Of a stretch of DNA of 64,000 nt, positions 9,065 through 21,314 are shown in pieces; positions within the stretch are counted from its first letter, which is position 1; every line of letters begins with the position of its first letter. The notes beneath the pieces are model-generated. The model did not search any database, had not been told where the DNA came from, and saw only the letters and a program-made list of their open reading frames with translations. Made by a program: the position numbers and the translations under genes. Source of the stretch: Sphingobium yanoikuyae (lineage in GTDB: Bacteria > Pseudomonadota > Alphaproteobacteria > Sphingomonadales > Sphingomonadaceae); NCBI RefSeq assembly GCF_034424525.1, contig NZ_CP139979.1:3001001-3065000 (forward strand), read 5' to 3'.

Positions 9065-10501
9065 ATGGTTCGCGAAGGCGTTCCCTTGCTGATGTTGATC
9101 GACGACGAGCCGGCGCAGCGCCGGCTAGTGTCTGCGCTGGCCGCGCGCGCGGGATGGCGGACCATCTTCGCCAGCGATGCCGAAACCGCCCTGGCGACGC
9201 TGGGCACGCAGGACGGCATGCAGCTCAATGCGGTCCTGATCGATCAATGGAGTCCGGATTTCGATCCGGCCGACCTGATCGGCGACATCCATGCGCAGCG
9301 CCCCGCCCTGCCGATCCTGGTGCTGACGGCGCATAACAGCGTCGCCGTCGCGGTGCAGGCGATGCGTGCGGGCGCCACCGATTATCTGTCCAAGCCGATC
9401 GCGCCCGAACGGCTGCTCGCCGCGCTCAACGCGACGCTGGAGGGCAATGTGCGCGGCGAACTGCGCCCGCTCACCGAGAAGATCAGCGCCCCGCTGGCGT
9501 TCGAGGATGTCGTCGGCGCCGCCCCCCAGTTCCGCACCGCCCTCGCCATCGCCGCCAAGGCTGCACGCGCCCGCGTGCCGGTGCTGATCGAGGGTGAAAG
9601 CGGCGTCGGCAAGGATGTCGTCGCCCGCGCCATCCATGCCGCCTCGCCGCGCCACAAGCAGGCGATGGTGACCGTCAATTGCGGCGCGATCCCCGCCAAC
9701 CTCGTCGAATCAGAACTGTTCGGTCATGAACGCGGCGCCTTCACCGGCGCGTTCGACCGCCATGTCGGCAAATTCCTGTCAGCCGACATGGGCACCATCT
9801 TCCTCGACGAAGTCAGCGAAATGCCGCTCGACGCGCAGGTCAAGCTGCTGCGCGTGCTTCAGGATGGCGAGGTGCAGCCGATCGGCGCACGCCGCCCCGT
9901 CCATGTCGATGTCCGCGTCATCGCCGCCACCAACAAGAAGCTCAGCGACGAGATCGAGGCCGGCCGGTTCCGCGAGGATCTCTATTATCGCCTCAACGTC
10001 GTGCAGTTGACCGTGCCCCCATTGCGGGAGCGCATGGGCGACATTCCTGCCCTTTGCCGCCATCTCCTCGCCCGCATCGCGACCCAGCCGGGCCTGCGGG
10101 GCCTGGGCCTCACCGACGATGCGCTGGCGCTACTGATGCAGCATGACTGGCCGGGCAATGTCCGCCAGCTCCAGAACGCCCTGTTCCGCGCTGCCGTGCT
10201 GTGCGAGGGCGATGCGCTGACCCCGCATGACTTCCCGCAGGTCGCCGCCCATATCCTGTCGCGCGGCGCCAGCGGTCCGCGCCAGCGCGCCGCCGCCACG
10301 CCGCCGCGTGAAGCCGCCGGCATCACCCTGTTCGAAGGCGACGGCCATGTCCGCCAGCTCGCCGAGATCGAGGCCGACGTCATCCGCCTGGCCATCGGCC
10401 ATTATCGCGGCCGCATGACCGAAGTCGCCCGCCGGCTGGGGATCGGCCGCTCGACCCTCTATCGCAAGCTCGCAGAACTGGGCATCGACAACGCGGCCTG
10501 A
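9065..10501 (+). CDS. Sigma-54-dependent response regulator, NtrC type
   Basis: A 478-residue transcription activator. An N-terminal receiver domain keeps the acidic pocket (IDDE, residues 12-15), the phospho-acceptor Asp60 (VLID), Thr88 (VLTAH) and Lys110 (YLSKP). A central AAA+ domain has Walker A GESGVGKD (177-184), the sigma-54 contact loop GAFTGA (224-229) and Walker B TIFLDE. The C-terminal Fis-type helix-turn-helix is [20 protein letters not shown]. No histidine kinase lies nearby, so its input is unknown. It is divergent from the pnt operon and stands alone. Activity implies RpoN-dependent targets elsewhere in the genome. Confidence 0.93.
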   Translation: MVREGVPLLMLIDDEPAQRRLVSALAARAGWRTIFASDAETALATLGTQDGMQLNAVLIDQWSPDFDPADLIGDIHAQRPALPILVLTAHNSVAVAVQAMRAGATDYLSKPIAPERLLAALNATLEGNVRGELRPLTEKISAPLAFEDVVGAAPQFRTALAIAAKAARARVPVLIEGESGVGKDVVARAIHAASPRHKQAMVTVNCGAIPANLVESELFGHERGAFTGAFDRHVGKFLSADMGTIFLDEVSEMPLDAQVKLLRVLQDGEVQPIGARRPVHVDVRVIAATNKKLSDEIEAGRFREDLYYRLNVVQLTVPPLRERMGDIPALCRHLLARIATQPGLRGLGLTDDALALLMQHDWPGNVRQLQNALFRAAVLCEGDALTPHDFPQVAAHILSRGASGPRQRAAATPPREAAGITLFEGDGHVRQLAEIEADVIRLAIGHYRGRMTEVARRLGIGRSTLYRKLAELGIDNAA

Positions 10502-10595
10502 TCGCGGGACCGGGCGCCCTGCGGCTGGGGCATATTGTCGCGGGGGTTCCGCTACGGCGTTGAATTATCCCCGCGCCTATGCTTTTGAACGGGGC

Positions 10596-11231
10596 ATGAA
10601 AGCGCCCCTCCTCGCCGCCTGCTCTCCCCTCCTGCTGCTGGTCGCCTGTGGCCGCGCCGAACCGGTCGCGGACATGCCGAGCCAGGAGGAACTGGCCGCC
10701 GCCGCCAATGCGGCCGCTGCCAATGCGCTGGCCAACGCGCAGAAGGATGATGCCGGCGACAGCCGCAACTATGTGAATATCGACCATGGCTATTCCGTCA
10801 CCATGCCCGAAGGCTGGATGAAGGATGGCGAAGCCAGCAATGCCGATGGCGTCGTCTATCAGGATCCCGGTGCGGGGGCCGATGTCCGCGTCTTCTGGCA
10901 GAAGAATGACAATGACCAGACGCTGCAGCAGATTGTCGAGGCGCTGTCCGACGGCGCGGAGGGCGTGGATGGCGATTTCATCGGCGAGAATGAATATCGC
11001 GGCACCGCCAATGACGGCGAAGGCAATAATGTCGCGCTGCGCCTGCTGAAACAGCCTGACGGCGCGATCGTCACCGCCACCTTCGTCTATCCCGAAATGC
11101 TGAGCGAACAATATCAGCCGATCGCACAGGCCCTGCTCGACAGCCTGCGCATCTTCGCACCCAAGGCCCAGACGCCGGAGGGGGCCAGCGCCACGGCCAC
11201 GCCCGCACCGGCCGCCAACGCCAGCAACTGA
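10596..11231 (+). CDS. Predicted lipoprotein of unknown function
   Basis: About 211 residues. The ATG at 10596 gives a good lipoprotein signal, MKAPLLAACSPLLLLVAC, with lipobox LVAC and Cys at about residue 19; an upstream TTG frame (10560) would bury it. The mature region has an Ala/Asn-rich linker, then a folded part (YVNIDHGYSVTMPEGW to QPIAQALLDSLRIF), a layout like the PsbP/DcrB-type lipoproteins that share a 'SVTMPEGW' start, and an Ala/Thr/Pro-rich tail. I do not assign a function. It is monocistronic between the NtrC-type gene and the GNAT gene. Confidence 0.8.
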   Translation: MKAPLLAACSPLLLLVACGRAEPVADMPSQEELAAAANAAAANALANAQKDDAGDSRNYVNIDHGYSVTMPEGWMKDGEASNADGVVYQDPGAGADVRVFWQKNDNDQTLQQIVEALSDGAEGVDGDFIGENEYRGTANDGEGNNVALRLLKQPDGAIVTATFVYPEMLSEQYQPIAQALLDSLRIFAPKAQTPEGASATATPAPAANASN

Positions 11232-11306
11232 CCGGCGGCTTTCGGCGCGGTCGTTCGTTTCCGTCCGCGTCGATCATTCCGAACCGCTGCCAGGAAGCCC
11301 AGCCCC

Positions 11307-11807
11307 TTGCCCCTGATCCGCCCCTTCGCCCCCGCCGACCAGCCGGGCATTCTCGACCTGATCCTTGGCATCCAGCGCGACGAATATGGCATCGCCATCA
11401 CCGCAGCGGACCAGCCGGACCTCACTGACATAGCCGGCTTCTACCTGCCCGGCGCCGGCGGCTTCTGGGTCGCGGAGGAGGACGGCCGGATCGTCGGCAC
11501 GATCGCGCTCAAGGATATTGGCCAGGGTCAGGGCGCACTGCGCAAGATGTTCGTGGCATCCAGCTATCGCGGCCGCGCCGCCGGCGTTGCCCAGGCGCTG
11601 CTCGGCCATCTGCTCGACGCGGCGGCCGACCGCGGCCTGGCCCAAATCTATCTCGGCACCACCGCCCGTTTCCTGGCGGCGCATCGCTTCTACGAGAAGA
11701 ATGGGTTCGCGCTGGTCGAAGCCGACGACCTGCCGCCCGCCTTCCCCAGGATGGCGGTCGACACGCGCTTCTACGAACGATCGATCGAACCGGCGAAAGC
11801 CGGATAG
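11307..11807 (+). CDS. GNAT-family N-acetyltransferase
   Basis: A 166-residue acetyl-CoA-dependent acyltransferase. Motif A, which binds acetyl-CoA, is visible as MFVASSYRGRAAGVAQALLGHLLD (R-x-x-G-x-A form, about residues 81-104), and motif B as RFLAAHRFYEKNGFALV. The substrate is unknown. It begins with TTG at 11307 (LPLIRPF), the usual first strand of the fold; no ATG is available nearby. It is convergent with the TPR gene, one base apart from its stop. Confidence 0.85.
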   Translation: MPLIRPFAPADQPGILDLILGIQRDEYGIAITAADQPDLTDIAGFYLPGAGGFWVAEEDGRIVGTIALKDIGQGQGALRKMFVASSYRGRAAGVAQALLGHLLDAAADRGLAQIYLGTTARFLAAHRFYEKNGFALVEADDLPPAFPRMAVDTRFYERSIEPAKAG

Positions 11808-11808
11808 A

Positions 11809-12327
11809 TTACGGATTATCGGTGCTGTTGGCCTTGGCGCCCGGCACCGCTTCCTTGCTGGTCATCGCGACTGCCGGCGGTCCCTTCTGGATCGCGGCAT
11901 TGAGCTGCGCGACCTCGGGGCAGCTGCCCTTGCACAGGTTCTGCGCCTGGGCGAGATTTTCCTTGGCCTTGGCGATCGCGCCCTTCTCGACCATCGCCTC
12001 GCCCTGGCCGGCGATCGCGGTCACGTCGGTCGGGTCGAGCAGCAGCGCTTCCTTGTAGAGGCGGATGGCCTTGCCCTGCAGCCCCTGCGCCCGCGCCACT
12101 TCGGCCAGTTCGATATAGGCCGCACGGTTGCGCGGATCGATCGCCAGCGCGCTTTCCAGCGCATCGGTGGCACCGGTCAGATTGCCCGCCTTGCGCGCCG
12201 CCTCGCCCGCCTTCTGCCATTCGATCGACCGCGGTTCGATCTGGGCATCGGGGCGCTGGGTCAGGCCCACGCTGGAAACGGTGGTCAGAAGGACGGCAAG
12301 GGCAATCGAGGCCGGGGTGAAACGCAT
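11809..12327 (-). CDS. Secreted tetratricopeptide-repeat protein
   Basis: About 172 residues. The ATG at 12327 follows GGAG by 5 bases and gives a signal peptide [22 protein letters not shown]. The mature part holds two to three TPR units ([48 protein letters not shown]... in separate helices, ending at the [14 protein letters not shown] segment with two cysteines). A longer frame from 12411 exists but lacks a ribosome site. It probably scaffolds protein contacts in the periplasm; its partner is unknown. It may be in one unit with the RNA methyltransferase upstream. Confidence 0.84.
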   Translation of the reverse strand: MRFTPASIALAVLLTTVSSVGLTQRPDAQIEPRSIEWQKAGEAARKAGNLTGATDALESALAIDPRNRAAYIELAEVARAQGLQGKAIRLYKEALLLDPTDVTAIAGQGEAMVEKGAIAKAKENLAQAQNLCKGSCPEVAQLNAAIQKGPPAVAMTSKEAVPGAKANSTDNP

Positions 12328-12419
12328 CAAAATCTCCAGCCATGTTTCAGGCATTGACTCAGGCCCGCAGACCGAAGGGCAAGTGTCGCTATTTTGCGCG
12401 CGCTTGTCCATGGCCTGTT

Positions 12420-13595
12420 TCAGGCGGTCCTCCGCAGCCGGGCGAAGTAGAAGCCATCGGTGCCGTCATGACCGGGCGTCAGCAGCAGCCCATGGCCATG
12501 GGCGCGGCCCATATCCGCTGCGATCGGCTCGGCACTCCAGCCGGCCTGACGCGCCAGAAACGCATCCACCTGATCCCGCCCCTCTCTGTCGGTCAATGCG
12601 CAGGTAGCATAGACCAGCAAACCGCCGGGCGCCAGCAAGGGCGCGGCGAAATCCAGGATCCGGGCCTGTTCCGACACCAGCCGGTCGAGCCGCGCCTGGG
12701 TCAGGCGCCAGCGTGCCTCGGGATTGCGGCGCCAGGTGCCCGTACCTGAACAGGGCGCGTCGACCAGCACGATGTCGGCCTGCCCCACCAGCGGCGCCAG
12801 CGCGCGCGCCTCATGCCCCTGGTCCAGCAGCAGCCTCTCGATACAGGTCACACCCGCCCGCTCGGCACGCGGCGCCAGCCGGTCGATCCGGTTGCGGATC
12901 GTGTCGGCGGCGATCAGCCGGCCCTTGCCGCCCATCGCCGCAGCCAGCGCCAGCGTCTTGCCGCCCGCCCCCGCGCACAGGTCGATCACCGTCTGCCCGG
13001 CCTGCGCCCCGCATGCCGCGGAAATCAACTGGCTGCCAGCATCCTGCACCTCGACCGCGCCGCGCTTCCACGCCTCGCTCTGCTCGACCGGATAGCCCTC
13101 GGGCAGGCGCAGTGCGTCCGGGATGCCCTCGATCGGCGTCGCATCCGGCAATTCGGGCGCCACTTGCGCGGGCGTCGCCTTCAGCCGGTTGACGCGCAGG
13201 TCCACCGGCGCGCGGCCCAGCAGGGCGTCCTGCTCCACCGGCGCGGCCAGCAAGGGCTGCAACCATCCCGGCACGGCGCCAGCCGCTGCGCCTGCTTCGC
13301 CCGGTTCGATCGGCAGCGGCGCATGGGTCGATCCGTCGAACAGCGCGGCCAGCTCGGGCTGCGCCTCGACCAGGCCGATCATCGCCGCGCGGCCGGCCTC
13401 GGGCCGATCGGCGACGCGGCGGATCGCGTCATAGACATGGTCGCGCACCGCGCGGCGATCGCGCGACCCGGCATAGCGCCGTTCCTTGAAATAGCGCGCG
13501 ATCAGCGTGTCCGCCGCCGGCCCGCCATCACGGGCGGCGGCGATGATCGCGTCCAGCAGGTCGATCGCGGCTTGGATACGGGCGGATGGAGTCAT
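12420..13595 (-). CDS. RsmB/NOP-family RNA (cytosine-C5) methyltransferase
   Basis: A 391-residue SAM-dependent RNA m5C methyltransferase. The N-terminal NusB-like region (residues 1-130) is followed by the Rossmann domain: SAM motif [14 protein letters not shown], the motif IV cysteine in [18 protein letters not shown], and the catalytic motif VI YATCAL. These two cysteines are the pair used by this family. RsmB (16S C967) is the closest named member, but substrate cannot be fixed from sequence, so no symbol is given. guaB lies upstream on the same strand, separated by a palindromic repeat. Confidence 0.9.
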   Translation of the reverse strand: MTPSARIQAAIDLLDAIIAAARDGGPAADTLIARYFKERRYAGSRDRRAVRDHVYDAIRRVADRPEAGRAAMIGLVEAQPELAALFDGSTHAPLPIEPGEAGAAAGAVPGWLQPLLAAPVEQDALLGRAPVDLRVNRLKATPAQVAPELPDATPIEGIPDALRLPEGYPVEQSEAWKRGAVEVQDAGSQLISAACGAQAGQTVIDLCAGAGGKTLALAAAMGGKGRLIAADTIRNRIDRLAPRAERAGVTCIERLLLDQGHEARALAPLVGQADIVLVDAPCSGTGTWRRNPEARWRLTQARLDRLVSEQARILDFAAPLLAPGGLLVYATCALTDREGRDQVDAFLARQAGWSAEPIAADMGRAHGHGLLLTPGHDGTDGFYFARLRRTA

Positions 13596-13606
13596 GTATA
13601 CCTTCC

Positions 13607-13702
13607 CCCCTCCCTTCCAGGGAGGGGCTTGGGGGTGGGTGCCTCCGCAGGAGGCTCGCTCCGCTCGCTACCCACCCCTACCCCTCCCTTCGAAGGGAGG
13701 GG
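13607..13702. repeat. Two-armed G+C-rich palindromic repeat, copy 2
   Basis: Arms CCCCTCCC..GGGAGGGG at 13607-13627 and 13681-13702 flank an inner pair GGGGGTGGGT/ACCCACCCC. It fills the gap between guaB and the RNA methyltransferase gene. Confidence 0.85.
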
Positions 13703-13713
13703 AATGAAATGGG

Positions 13714-15497
<1,784 letters not shown>

Positions 15498-17480
15498 ATG
15501 CCCCAATCGCCGATACCGGGTTTCGACATTCCCCGCACCGCCCCCGACGGATTCGTCCACGAACCCGACGCAGCCGGTGCCTTCTGGGAAAACAGCGCCG
15601 CCAACACGCTTCCCCCGCCCGACATGGTGGCCGCCTATCAGCGCAATCGCCCCCTGCCCACGGACGGCATCGACACGCGCAAGGCCTATATCATCGGCGG
15701 CGGCATCGCCGGCCTTGCCGCCGCTTATTATCTGATCCGCGACGCGCATATGCCGCCCGCCAACATCATGATCCTCGAAAATCTCGATATAGAGGGCGGC
15801 TCGCTCGATGGCGCGGGCAATGCGCAGGACGGCTATATCATCCGCGGCGGGCGCGAGATGAACTGGAATTATGACAATCTGTGGGACATGTTCCAGGATG
15901 TCCCTGCGCTCGAACTGCCCGCAGGCTTCAGCGTCCTCGACGAATATCGGATGGTCAACGACAATGACCCCAACTGGTCGAAGGCCCGGCTGATGCACCG
16001 GCAGGGCGAGATACGCGACTTCTCGACCCTTGGCCTCACCCGCGCCCAGCAATGGGAACTCATTCGCCTGCTGCTCAAGCGCAAGGAGGATCTGGATGAC
16101 CTGACGATCGAGGATTATTTCTCCAAAGGCTTTCTCCAGAGCAATTTCTGGTTCCTCTGGCGCTCCATGTTCGCCTTCCAGAACTGGCAGAGCCTGCTGG
16201 AAATGAAGCTCTACATGCACCGCTTCCTCGATGCGCTCGACGGGCTGCACGACATGTCGGCGCTGGTCTTCCCCAAATATAACCAGTTTGACAGCTTCGT
16301 CCGCCCGCTCAGCAAGCTCTTGCGCGACAAGGGCGTGCAAATCCGCTTCGACACCCAGGTGCGCGACATGCGCATGCGCCTGGAGGGCGACCGGCGCACC
16401 GTCACCGACCTGCTCTGCCGCATCGACGGCCGGGAAGACAGCATCGCCGTCGGTCCCCGCGATCTGGTCTTCGCCCTCACCGGATCGATCACCGAGGGGA
16501 CGGCCTATGGCGACATGGACCATGCGCCGGTGCTGAAACGGGGCAAGGCCGATCCCAGCCCCGACAGCGACTGGACGCTGTGGAAGAATCTCGCCGCCCA
16601 GTCGCCGGTCTTCGGCCGGCCCGAAAAATTCTATGGCGACGCGGACCGTTCCACCTGGGAATCGGCGACGCTCACCTGCAAGCCATCGCCGCTGGTCGAT
16701 CGCCTGAAGCAATTGTCCGTCAATGATCCCTATTCGGGCCGCACCGTCACCGGCGGGGTCATCACCTTCACCGACAGCAATTGGGTGATGAGCTTCACCT
16801 GCAACCGCCAGCCCCATTTCCCCGACCAGCCCGGCGATGTGCTGGTGCTGTGGGTCTATGCCCTGCTGATGGACAAGGACGGCAATCATGTAAAGAAGCC
16901 GATGCCGGCCTGCACCGGGCGCGAGATATTGGCCGAACTCTGCTATCATCTGGGCATCGCCGACCAGGTCGACGCGGTCGCCGCCAACACCAAGGTGCGG
17001 CTGGCGCTGATGCCCTATATCACCGCCGAATTCATGCCGCGCGCGGCTGGCGACCGCCCCCGCATCGTGCCGGAGGGTTGCACCAATCTCGGCCTGCTCG
17101 GCCAGTTCGTGGAAACCAACAATGATGTGGTCTTCACCATGGAAAGCTCGGTCCGCACCGCGCGGGTCGCGGTCTACACGCTGCTCGATATCCCCAAGGC
17201 CGTGCCGGACCTCAGCCCGACCCAATATGATATCCGCAACCTGCTGAAAGCCGCCCGCGCGCTCAACAATGGCGAGCCCTTCATCGGCGAGCGGCTGCTG
17301 CGTCGCCTGCTCGACCGCACCTATTTCGCCCATATCCTGCCGCCCGCCCCCGACGGCGCGCCGCTTGACCGGGCGGAGGAGGAATTGCGCGGCCTGCTCG
17401 GCAAGGGCGGCGACGCGATCCAGCGCGTCGGCACCTGGCTCAGCGGCTTCCGCGATGCGCTGCAACGCCGGGGCGACTGA
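15498..17480 (+). CDS. ohyA: Oleate hydratase (FAD-dependent fatty-acid hydratase)
   Basis: Adds water to the cis-9 double bond of oleate or similar unsaturated fatty acids to give 10-hydroxy acids. The FAD-binding motif [16 protein letters not shown] starts at about residue 65. Further family marks are the [23 protein letters not shown] stretch (split: GGSLDGAG, then [18 protein letters not shown]), [19 protein letters not shown], and a C-terminal [21 protein letters not shown]. The 660-residue length is typical. The ATG at 15498 has GAAGGAGA at 15482-15489; the frame runs open upstream but without support. No fatty-acid genes adjoin it. Confidence 0.95.
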   Translation: MPQSPIPGFDIPRTAPDGFVHEPDAAGAFWENSAANTLPPPDMVAAYQRNRPLPTDGIDTRKAYIIGGGIAGLAAAYYLIRDAHMPPANIMILENLDIEGGSLDGAGNAQDGYIIRGGREMNWNYDNLWDMFQDVPALELPAGFSVLDEYRMVNDNDPNWSKARLMHRQGEIRDFSTLGLTRAQQWELIRLLLKRKEDLDDLTIEDYFSKGFLQSNFWFLWRSMFAFQNWQSLLEMKLYMHRFLDALDGLHDMSALVFPKYNQFDSFVRPLSKLLRDKGVQIRFDTQVRDMRMRLEGDRRTVTDLLCRIDGREDSIAVGPRDLVFALTGSITEGTAYGDMDHAPVLKRGKADPSPDSDWTLWKNLAAQSPVFGRPEKFYGDADRSTWESATLTCKPSPLVDRLKQLSVNDPYSGRTVTGGVITFTDSNWVMSFTCNRQPHFPDQPGDVLVLWVYALLMDKDGNHVKKPMPACTGREILAELCYHLGIADQVDAVAANTKVRLALMPYITAEFMPRAAGDRPRIVPEGCTNLGLLGQFVETNNDVVFTMESSVRTARVAVYTLLDIPKAVPDLSPTQYDIRNLLKAARALNNGEPFIGERLLRRLLDRTYFAHILPPAPDGAPLDRAEEELRGLLGKGGDAIQRVGTWLSGFRDALQRRGD

Positions 17481-17496
17481 CCGCGCCCGACGCGGC

Positions 17497-18798
17497 TCAG
17501 CCGATCAGCGCAAAGAACAGCGGCGCCCCTGCCATCAGCCCGCGTGCCAGGCGCCTATGCCGCGCGTCGGGCAGCGATCGGATGGCATATAGCGCCGCCA
17601 GCGGAACGATCGGCAGCAGCGGCAGATAATAGCGGGGATAGGCGTCCATCATCCATCCCGTCGCCAGATGCCGTTGATAGCTGAACAGGATATGGACCAG
17701 CATCACGCCGGCTGCGGCGCCGCCGCCCGCCAGGATCAGCATCGCCAGCGGATCTCGACGACGCTGCACGAGCACCGCCACGCCCGCGCGCTTTATCCCG
17801 TCCATCGCCAGGATCAGCATGCAGGCCGGAATGGCAAGCGCCCCCCATTGCAGCCCCGTTCTTTCGCTCAGCACCGGCATCCACCCTTCCACGAAGGATG
17901 TCAGGAACATCAGGACATAGGCCGGAAAGCCCATCCGCGCCTGCCCGGCCCAGCCGGCAGCGGCCGCCCCATCCCGCAACAGGCTTTGCTGCGCGAAGGT
18001 GTCGGGTGCGGGGCTTCCATAAGCCAGCCAGAAGGCGACAAACGGCCAGGTAGCAACCGCGAACGCCAGCAGGACCACGCCAAGATGCAGGAGCGGCATT
18101 CGCTTCCCCGTCCAAACCAGCAGCATCAGCAGCGCGGCCAATGTGCCCCCACACAGCATCAATCCCGTCAGCTTGGCCAGGCTCGCCACGATCAGGCCGA
18201 TGCACGCCAGCAGCAGGTCGCCCAGGGCACCACGCCGCAGATAGCGGCCCAATCCGAACAGCAACGCACCGCCGCCCAGAAAGGCCAGATTGTCGTTGTT
18301 GACCGCCCCGGCCAGTTCGATCAGCAATCGGACGCAGCACAGGTTCAGCGCCAGCGCGATCCATTCCGCGTCCGCCCGCACCAGACCCCGCCCAAATCCC
18401 AGCATCAGCAGCAGGCCGATCCCGACGATCGCGACATTGGCGAAATGCAGGATGATGACGGCACCGGCCCCTACGCCAGTCAGGCGCGGCGCCATCGCTG
18501 CCATCAGCTGATAATAGGGCGCGGGATGGTTCAGATAATTATCATTGTCGGTCCATTGCATCGTCGCAGGATCGAGCAGCCGCAACCGTTCAAGCGGGAC
18601 CGCAGCGCCATTGGCGTCCTGGATCTCGGCCACATAGGATAGATGGGCAAGTTCATCGAACCCCTGCGTCACATTGACGCGCAGCGCCGACAGCGACGCC
18701 GCAACCATGAACAGCAGCAGGCAGGCCCCGAGCACGAGGCCGGGCCGCAATGTCGGCGCATGCGCCTGCACGGGAAAAGGCATGTTCTTGGTGGTCAT
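17497..18798 (-). CDS. Multi-span membrane protein, GT-C glycosyltransferase-like
   Basis: A 433-residue protein with about 10-11 membrane helices. After the first helix, the acidic loop contains GFDELAHLSYVAEIQ, resembling the Asp/Glu loop 1 of GT-C (ArnT/PMT, DUF2142-type) glycosyltransferases that use polyprenyl-phosphate sugars. Other loops contain NDNYLNHPAPYYQ and YQRHLATGWMMDAYPRYYLPLLP, typical of such proteins. No confident catalytic assignment is possible. It is convergent with ohyA (stops 17 bases apart) and transcribed in the same direction as ftsH, whose terminator lies upstream of it. Confidence 0.7.
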   Translation of the reverse strand: MTTKNMPFPVQAHAPTLRPGLVLGACLLLFMVAASLSALRVNVTQGFDELAHLSYVAEIQDANGAAVPLERLRLLDPATMQWTDNDNYLNHPAPYYQLMAAMAPRLTGVGAGAVIILHFANVAIVGIGLLLMLGFGRGLVRADAEWIALALNLCCVRLLIELAGAVNNDNLAFLGGGALLFGLGRYLRRGALGDLLLACIGLIVASLAKLTGLMLCGGTLAALLMLLVWTGKRMPLLHLGVVLLAFAVATWPFVAFWLAYGSPAPDTFAQQSLLRDGAAAAGWAGQARMGFPAYVLMFLTSFVEGWMPVLSERTGLQWGALAIPACMLILAMDGIKRAGVAVLVQRRRDPLAMLILAGGGAAAGVMLVHILFSYQRHLATGWMMDAYPRYYLPLLPIVPLAALYAIRSLPDARHRRLARGLMAGAPLFFALIG

Positions 18799-18890
18799 GG
18801 CCTGCCATCATCAAAGACTGGTCCATGCCTGCCAGAGACGCCTTAAGATTAAGGTAAAGCCCGCCTTCAGCAGTGCTGCCAGCCGCCGAC

Positions 18891-18924
18891 AAAAAAGAAG
18901 GCCCGGCAAATCTGCCGAGCCTTC
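18891..18924 (-). terminator. Rho-independent terminator of ftsH
   Basis: On the minus strand GAAGGCTCGGCA pairs with TGCCGGGCCTTC (12 bp with one G-U) around a four-base loop, then TTTTTT. It lies 21 bases after the ftsH stop. Confidence 0.88.
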
Positions 18925-18945
18925 TCATCTGCCTCAATCGCTGGA

Positions 18946-20898
18946 TCAGGCGCCAGCGGGGGTCGGATCGCCGAACGGCCCCTTGCGCTTGCGCGTTTTG
19001 GGAATGGACGACCCCGCAGCCGGGATCACCGACGGCTTGATCGTGGTGCCGTCGTCGCGGGTGATCTCGCCCTTCTCCAGCAGCGCCTTGATCTCCTCGC
19101 CGGAGAGCGTCTCATATTCCAGCATGGCGTTGGCCAGCAGGTGCAACTGGTCCTCATGGCCCTTCAGCAATTCCTGCGCGCGGGCATAGCCCTGCTCCAC
19201 CAGACCACGGATTTCCTTGTCGATCAGCTTCGCCGTCTCGTCCGACATATGGACGCGCTGGCTCTGCGAATAGCCAAGGAAGGTCTCGCCCTGCTGCTCT
19301 TCATATTGCAGCGGGCCCAGCTTGTCGGACATGCCCCACTGGGTGACCATGTCGCGCGCCAGCTTGGTGGCATATTGGATATCGCCCGACGCACCCGACG
19401 ACACCTTGTCATAGCCGAAGATGATTTCCTCGGCGACGCGGCCGCCCATGGCCACGGCCATGTTCGCGTGCATCTTGTCACGATGATAGCTATAGCTGTC
19501 CCGTTCCGGCAGGCGCATCACCATGCCCAGCGCACGGCCGCGCGGGATGATCGTTGCCTTGTGGATCGGGTCGGACGCCGGCTCATGGACCGCGACGATG
19601 GCATGGCCTGCCTCATGATAGGCGGTCATCTTCTTCTCGTCGTCGGTCATGACCATCGAGCGACGCTCGCTACCCATCATGACCTTGTCCTTGGCCGCCT
19701 CGAACTCGTCCATGGCGACCAGGCGCTTGCCGCGACGGGCCGCCATCAGGGCAGCTTCGTTGACCAGGTTGGCGAGATCCGCGCCCGAGAAGCCCGGCGT
19801 GCCGCGCGCGATGGTGCGCGGATTGACGTCGGGTGCCAGCGGCACCTTCTTCATATGGACGGCCAGGATCTTCTCGCGGCCCTCGATGTCGGGACGGGGC
19901 ACTACGACCTGACGGTCGAAGCGGCCCGGACGCAGCAGCGCGGGGTCCAGCACGTCGGGGCGGTTGGTCGCCGCGACGATGATGATGCCCTCATTGGCCT
20001 CGAAGCCGTCCATCTCGACCAGCAGCTGGTTCAGCGTCTGCTCGCGCTCGTCATTGCCATTGCCCAGGCCCGCGCCGCGATGGCGGCCGACCGCGTCGAT
20101 TTCGTCGATGAAGACGATGCACGGCGCGTTCTTCTTGGCCTGCTCGAACATGTCGCGCACGCGGCTCGCGCCGACGCCGACGAACATCTCGACAAAGTCG
20201 GAACCCGAAATGGTGAAGAAGGGCACGCCCGCCTCACCCGCGATCGCGCGGGCCAGCAGCGTCTTGCCGGTACCCGGCGAACCGACCAGCAGCGCGCCCT
20301 TGGGAATCTTGCCACCCAGCCGCGCGAACTTGCTCGGATCCTTCAGGAACTCGACGATTTCCTGCAGTTCCTCGCGCGCCTCATCGATGCCGGCGACGTC
20401 ATCGAAGGTCACCTTGCCATGCTTTTCGGTCAGCAGCTTGGCCTTGGACTTGCCGAAGCCCATCGCGCCACCGGCGCCACCGCCCTTCTGCATCTGGCGC
20501 AGCACGAAGAAGGCGATGCCCAGGATCAGCAGGAACGGCAGCGACTGGTAGAGCATGATCTGCCAGAAGCTGGGCTGCTGTTCGGCCTGGCCCGAATATT
20601 TGACATTATAATCGTCCAGCAGGTCGGTCAGCTTGGGGTCATTGACCGGGACCGTGCTGAAACCCTGGCCACTCGACAGGGTGCCGGTGATCCGGTCGGG
20701 CGCGATCGCCACATCCTTGACCTGGCCTTCCTGCACCTTGGCACGGAATTCCGAATAGGCGATGGCGCTGCCGGCCTGGGTGGTCGGGCGCTCGAACAGC
20801 GAAACGAACAGGAGCAGGGCGATGATGACCCCTGCCCAAATCATCGCACTCTTGATCCAGGGATTACCCTGTGGGTCTTTTTCGTCGTTCATCATCAC
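18946..20898 (-). CDS. ftsH: ATP-dependent zinc metalloprotease FtsH
   Basis: Membrane-anchored AAA+ protease for quality control and regulated turnover. Two membrane helices (about residues 18-35 and 114-134) flank the periplasmic domain. The AAA+ module has Walker A GSPGTGKT (206-213; usually GPPGTGKT, here Ser in place of the first Pro), Walker [10 protein letters not shown] and the SRH. The zinc protease motif is HEAGH (428-432). The C-terminal tail is Thr/Pro-rich. At 650 residues it is normal length. The start has three successive ATGs at 20898. Confidence 0.97.
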   Translation of the reverse strand: MMMNDEKDPQGNPWIKSAMIWAGVIIALLLFVSLFERPTTQAGSAIAYSEFRAKVQEGQVKDVAIAPDRITGTLSSGQGFSTVPVNDPKLTDLLDDYNVKYSGQAEQQPSFWQIMLYQSLPFLLILGIAFFVLRQMQKGGGAGGAMGFGKSKAKLLTEKHGKVTFDDVAGIDEAREELQEIVEFLKDPSKFARLGGKIPKGALLVGSPGTGKTLLARAIAGEAGVPFFTISGSDFVEMFVGVGASRVRDMFEQAKKNAPCIVFIDEIDAVGRHRGAGLGNGNDEREQTLNQLLVEMDGFEANEGIIIVAATNRPDVLDPALLRPGRFDRQVVVPRPDIEGREKILAVHMKKVPLAPDVNPRTIARGTPGFSGADLANLVNEAALMAARRGKRLVAMDEFEAAKDKVMMGSERRSMVMTDDEKKMTAYHEAGHAIVAVHEPASDPIHKATIIPRGRALGMVMRLPERDSYSYHRDKMHANMAVAMGGRVAEEIIFGYDKVSSGASGDIQYATKLARDMVTQWGMSDKLGPLQYEEQQGETFLGYSQSQRVHMSDETAKLIDKEIRGLVEQGYARAQELLKGHEDQLHLLANAMLEYETLSGEEIKALLEKGEITRDDGTTIKPSVIPAAGSSIPKTRKRKGPFGDPTPAGA

Positions 20899-20992
20899 TC
20901 TCTTTCACCCCGCAAGATAGGGTGTGGCCGGCAAAGCGCAAGCTGGACGCGCCGTCCGCTGCCGATTTCCGGCCCTGTCGATTGCCAGATGG

Positions 20993-21193
20993 TCAGTTGC
21001 CGGTCAGCTGGAACAGCGCGACATAGGCCAGCACCAGCGCCAGACCGGCGGACAGGCCGCACAGCAGATAGCCCATATAGAGAAGCAGCGGCGGATGCGC
21101 CTTGTTCAGCTTCCGGTTCCGCTTCACGGCCGAAAGGATCACGCTGATCAGCAAGCCATAGGTCAGCGCCGCAAATTCCATCATTCCGAACAA
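20993..21193 (-). CDS. Small two-helix membrane protein
   Basis: About 66 residues with two hydrophobic segments (MEFAALTYGLLISVILSAV and LLYMGYLLCGLSAGLALVLAYVALF) joined by a basic loop KRNRKLNKAH. It lies between ftsH and tilS on the same strand. There is no strong Shine-Dalgarno and no family that I recognise, but the clean membrane topology makes it more credible than a chance frame. ATGs at 21193, 21184 and 21181 compete for start. Confidence 0.5.
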   Translation of the reverse strand: MFGMMEFAALTYGLLISVILSAVKRNRKLNKAHPPLLLYMGYLLCGLSAGLALVLAYVALFQLTGN

Positions 21194-21314
21194 ATCCCGC
21201 TATTGGTCACGCCATGTGGTTAACGGCCCATGGGTTAAGAACCGGTCAGCATGCCGCCCAAAAGCGACCGGCCGTTGGCACCCTGCGTCGGACGGTGGAA
21301 CTTTTCCGAAAATC

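Noticed and set aside
19141-21147. A 668-codon frame opposite ftsH
   Set aside because: Shadow of ftsH; no signal peptide, no domain.
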